Source of the DNA: Zoroaster sp. YZ-2022
Lineage: Eukaryota > Echinodermata > Asteroidea > Forcipulatida > Zoroasteridae
Length of the DNA: 64,000 nt
Assembly (NCBI GenBank): GCA_029582265.1
Contig: CM055837.1
Span: 20,062,967-20,126,966 of the forward strand
Reading direction: 5' to 3'
The first letter of the stretch is position 1. The number at the start of each line of letters is the position of its first letter. The notes below the pieces were generated by a model. The model made no database searches. It had not been told where the DNA came from and was given only the letters and a program-made list of their open reading frames with translations. The position numbers and the translations under genes were made by a program. Below are positions 50,263-64,000 of the stretch, one piece after another.

Positions 50263-50859
50263 TTTGATCTTGGGGCTCTCTTGTAAACAAGTGTTGTCAT
50301 TTGTTGTCATTTGTCACGTGGTTTACACATACAATATACATACTGACAATCACAATAATGCCGTTTCCTAAAAAGTTACAAGGATTTAGCTGTAAAATAA
50401 CATTTCTTTGCTCTTGGCAAACCAACTACATGATGCAGTCGTCAAATTCTATAAAATCCTAGTATGAAATAAAATGATTTTTCTAAATTGAATTTTCCTA
50501 AGGGCAAATGATAAAAAGTTGTGTTTCCTATTACATTGAAAAAATAAGAGTGGATAAGTCGGTAACTACATTTTTTTTACTTTATCTTAAATTTTCATCC
50601 CAAAACTACTAGGATGGGTTTAGATGGTTGATTTAAAAAACTGTTTACTCATAGCATGTTGTGGAATGGATTCTTAACAAAAATAGTTGTTTGTGGCCTC
50701 ACATTTCAACCCTAGCAGTATCTTTCCCAAAAGCCAAGTTGATTTAAAAAAATTATTCAAAAAGTATGATAACAACATATTAGAATCAGGGGTCAGTGCC
50801 ATTCGGATTCTCTTTTATAAATTTTGTTGTAAAATTATTAGGGTTTGATTTGCTGAGGA

Positions 50860-61706
<10,847 letters not shown>

Positions 61707-62672
61707 CTTGTCTGCAATTTAAACTTAAAGGGAACTGCCCCGTAATGTAATTATGTCATGGGCATTCCCCATTTTATTTTTTATTTCAACACGACTCTGT
61801 AATTTTCTTTCATTTCATTTCAATTCGGTTTATTTCCTTTCCAAGAGAATAAATTAACGTGAAACAGAACAGATATATCTACCAAATGCACAAATACAAA
61901 AGATAAATGAGAGAAAAAATAATCTGAACAAAAAAACAAGCAATGTAAACAAAGACAACTTAATTACTGGAACTGGAAGCAGGACTCGAACTTCCGTCCG
62001 ACCTCTGCAGGATTACAGGTGCTCTATCTAGTCTTTTTGGATAAAGACATCTGTGGCTAGTTCAAGCATTGAGTATTACACAATTATCTTGGACATCTTG
62101 TATCCTATTTCTTATATTTTTCTTCGTTTTAAGAATCACTTTAAACGATTAATCCAATCGGTGATTTGGTGCATGTTGCATTCATATGCCCGCTAGCAAT
62201 GTATGAACTTCAAGCACATTTCAAGTAATGCATCACGGTATGCTACATGCATGCACATTCTATTATTAGGAACACAATTTTCAAACTTTTGCAAACGCCA
62301 TCAAACATATTCTCACAGATGTCTTAGCTAAAGACTATCTTAAGCCAACCTAAGGAATTTTCTTCCGAAGGTAATTTTAATACAATTTTCATTTTAATAA
62401 TCTTTTGTATTTTTTAGCAAAACTTTTTTAGAAATTGCAAATATTTTTCATTACCCTTCATTCATTCGTCCTTAAATTTGCCATCAACATTTGATTTTTT
62501 TTTACGGCCACAAAACATGTTGAATGCTCCTTTAAGATATAATTTTTATTACATGCAACGGGATGGATTATAGGGTTCACATCATATATAACCTATGCAA
62601 ATATCAATATGTCTTTGCGCGACTTCTACTCTATACGTTCTAGCTTCGTGCAAAATCAAATAATTGATCAAC
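61707..62672. promoter_or_regulatory. shared divergent promoter interval, ATE1/CDC40
   Basis: 966 bp between the two start codons, which point away from each other. No clear shared TATA box or CpG island. It contains a tRNA-like remnant at 61968-62035 and short A+T-rich patches; exact start sites are not visible. Confidence 0.5.
61968..62035 (-). mobile_element. tRNA-like remnant (probable SINE head)
   Basis: Minus strand reads TAGATAGAGCACCTGTAATC, then GAAGTTCGAGTCCTGCTTCC, resembling D-arm and T-arm. No matching acceptor stem is present, so it is not a working tRNA gene. Confidence 0.45.
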
Positions 62673-62852
62673 ATGGCAGCAATCAGCGCGTTACAAGCGT
62701 ATGGAAGTAGCGACGACAGTGACAATGGCAGCGAATCGGAGGAAGTAAGTGAGGATGCGACAGCTCATCTGAAGCCTCTAGACAGAGGAGATAATGTCTT
62801 GACACTTCATTCGAGATTTCAACTCAATGCAGCGCCTGCAGTCGAAAATAAG
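62673..62852 (+). CDS. CDC40: CDC40/PRP17-like splicing factor, first coding exon (partial gene)
   Basis: CDC40 (PRP17) is a WD40 protein of the spliceosome needed for the second splicing step. Only the first 60 codons are in the window: MAAISALQAYGSSDDSDNGS, an acidic Ser-rich stretch, AHLKPLD, then SRFQLNAAPAVENK. In other animals CDC40 also begins with an AL-x-x-YGS block followed by Ser/Asp/Glu, and later an S-AP-V-E segment (from memory). The start at 62673 has a good context (AACATGG). Phase 0 donor GTAACG at 62853. The WD40 repeats would lie to the right of the window. A different acidic-start nuclear protein is possible. Confidence 0.65.
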
Positions 62853-64000
62853 GTAACGTTACGTACTAACGTTTGAAACTCTTGATTTTACATAGGAGTG
62901 AATGTAAATGTCGTACATTTCCGACACTTTACTTTAAAAACATAATTAGGAATAAAAAGGTCGCCTTTACCACATAGTTTCATTTTATGATGAGATTAAA
63001 CGTTTCTAATTACTACTAAAAAGAGAATGTTCACATGGTGTCACCGCAAACAGTCTTTACTTAACCTTTTCACCATGCAAAGCTACAAATTAGCTATGTG
63101 ACAAAAAATTTCGAAATCAACAGATTCCAATACAACTGGTATCATTGTCAAGGTCTTGAATAGACGATTACAATGATATAAGGATCATCTTCCTGTGACC
63201 AAAAATAAGGAAGTTATGACATGTTGAATCCGGCAATTTTAGGCCCGTAAATGGCAATTATTTTATAAGGAAAAACAAAAGAAATGTAAATTTGACTCGT
63301 GACCCGTTTCCAAGATTTTCTCGGATTCCATATCATAACTTTCTTAATTCTTGTCCGATTTTCAAAAGGTTGGTATCACTGGAATGCTTGGGAAAAGAGG
63401 AAGAATAATTAATAACCTATTTCCAGGCTAATTCAATGATTAGTTTGTTTTGTAGTGCTGATTTACAAATAAGAAATACAAAAAAAATGTGTTAAAAAAA
63501 ATAATAAATAAATTAAAAAAATAATAATTACTCAAATCTGAGGAATATTTTCCTATTTTTACACTGAAATCTTCGAAAGATTCTCATCCCTGATTTAATT
63601 AAATATTAGATTAGAACAGTTATATAAATTATATTGGACTGGAAAGATAAAACAAAATAATGAAAATAAATTTTAAAAAATAGAAAAAGAATTACTCAAA
63701 TCTGAGAATTTTTAATATTTTTAGTATAAATTATACCGAAATCCGTGAGAAATTCTTATCCCTGATTTAATTAAACATTATAAAAAATAATAAATGATAT
63801 TGGACTGGAAATATGAAGAAAAAAAATGAAATAAGTTCATGAGAACTAATATTTATTGTGTTACGCCGATGTATATTAGGTTTAAACGGACGATTTATCG
63901 GACTGAAAATTGGTAGGTCTAACGTGCGCTGAACGTGGCACAATACAATCTTTGGTTGACATCGATTTCTGTGAATCAAAAAAACGTAACTGCGAATCGT
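62853..64000 (+). other. intron of the CDC40-like gene, to the right edge
   Basis: 63007-63090 is another copy of the repeat with CACATGGTGTCACCGCAAAC and CCATGCAAAGCTACAAA. 63470-63840 is very A/T-rich and holds two diverged copies of a ~190-bp segment (each with CTCAAATCTGAG and ATCCCTGATTTAATTAAA). No second exon seen. Confidence 0.55.

Larger units (their letters stand above)
44980..50859. other. Runx-ATE1 convergent intergenic space, no gene seen
   Basis: Listed repeats account for much of it. 45000-45600 and 46420-47580 have no recognisable exon. 47585-47780 contains CCAACCTGTGAATATTTCAGC and GTTGTGTCGTTAAC, a dispersed repeat with reverse relatives near 11530-11620 and 15600-15655. 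Both gene ends point into this region. Confidence 0.5.

Overview
This is eukaryotic (metazoan) nuclear DNA: A+T-rich, intron-rich and full of short non-autonomous transposons, tRNA-derived SINEs and simple repeats. The protein content (a Runt-domain factor ending in VWRPY, SUPT3H-like, ATE1-like and CDC40-like exons) and the repeat style suggest a marine invertebrate deuterostome, most likely an echinoderm or relative. The species cannot be fixed from the sequence alone.

Layout, left to right. (1) 1-~100 may hold the end of an unidentified gene, but several frames are open. (2) 7120-8671, minus strand: the first two coding exons of a SUPT3H-like (SAGA histone-fold subunit) gene; the rest lies beyond the left edge. 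(3) ~16.15-44.73 kb, plus strand: a complete Runx gene with four coding exons (16757-17096, 26777-26881, 34821-35012, 41202-42067) encoding about 500 residues. It has a TATA promoter, two RUNX sites in the 5' leader and a ~2.7 kb 3' UTR. (4) ~50.86-61.71 kb, minus strand: a complete ATE1 arginyl-tRNA-protein transferase gene with eleven coding exons, two of which (54359-54487 and 55532-55660) are homologous 129-nt alternatives. (5) 62673-62852, plus strand: first coding exon of a CDC40/PRP17-like splicing factor, running off the right edge and head-to-head with ATE1.

SUPT3H and Runx are divergent neighbours, as SUPT3H and RUNX2 are in vertebrates. Runx and ATE1 are convergent. ATE1 and CDC40 share a ~0.97 kb divergent promoter interval. 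The genes are not an operon; the only functional link suggested is possible RUNX autoregulation at its own promoter.

Between and inside the genes are at least three short element families bounded by TTAA (nine copies of one family), a PIF/Harbinger-like element with a variable internal repeat, a hairpin element in an ATE1 intron, tRNA-derived SINEs, and fragments resembling a LINE and a Penelope-like retroelement. The most interesting local structure is in ATE1: one of the two alternative exons is bracketed at 53 and 80 nt by two copies of the same palindromic element, and the other has a long UG/UC-rich tract before it and a 327-bp hairpin element after it.
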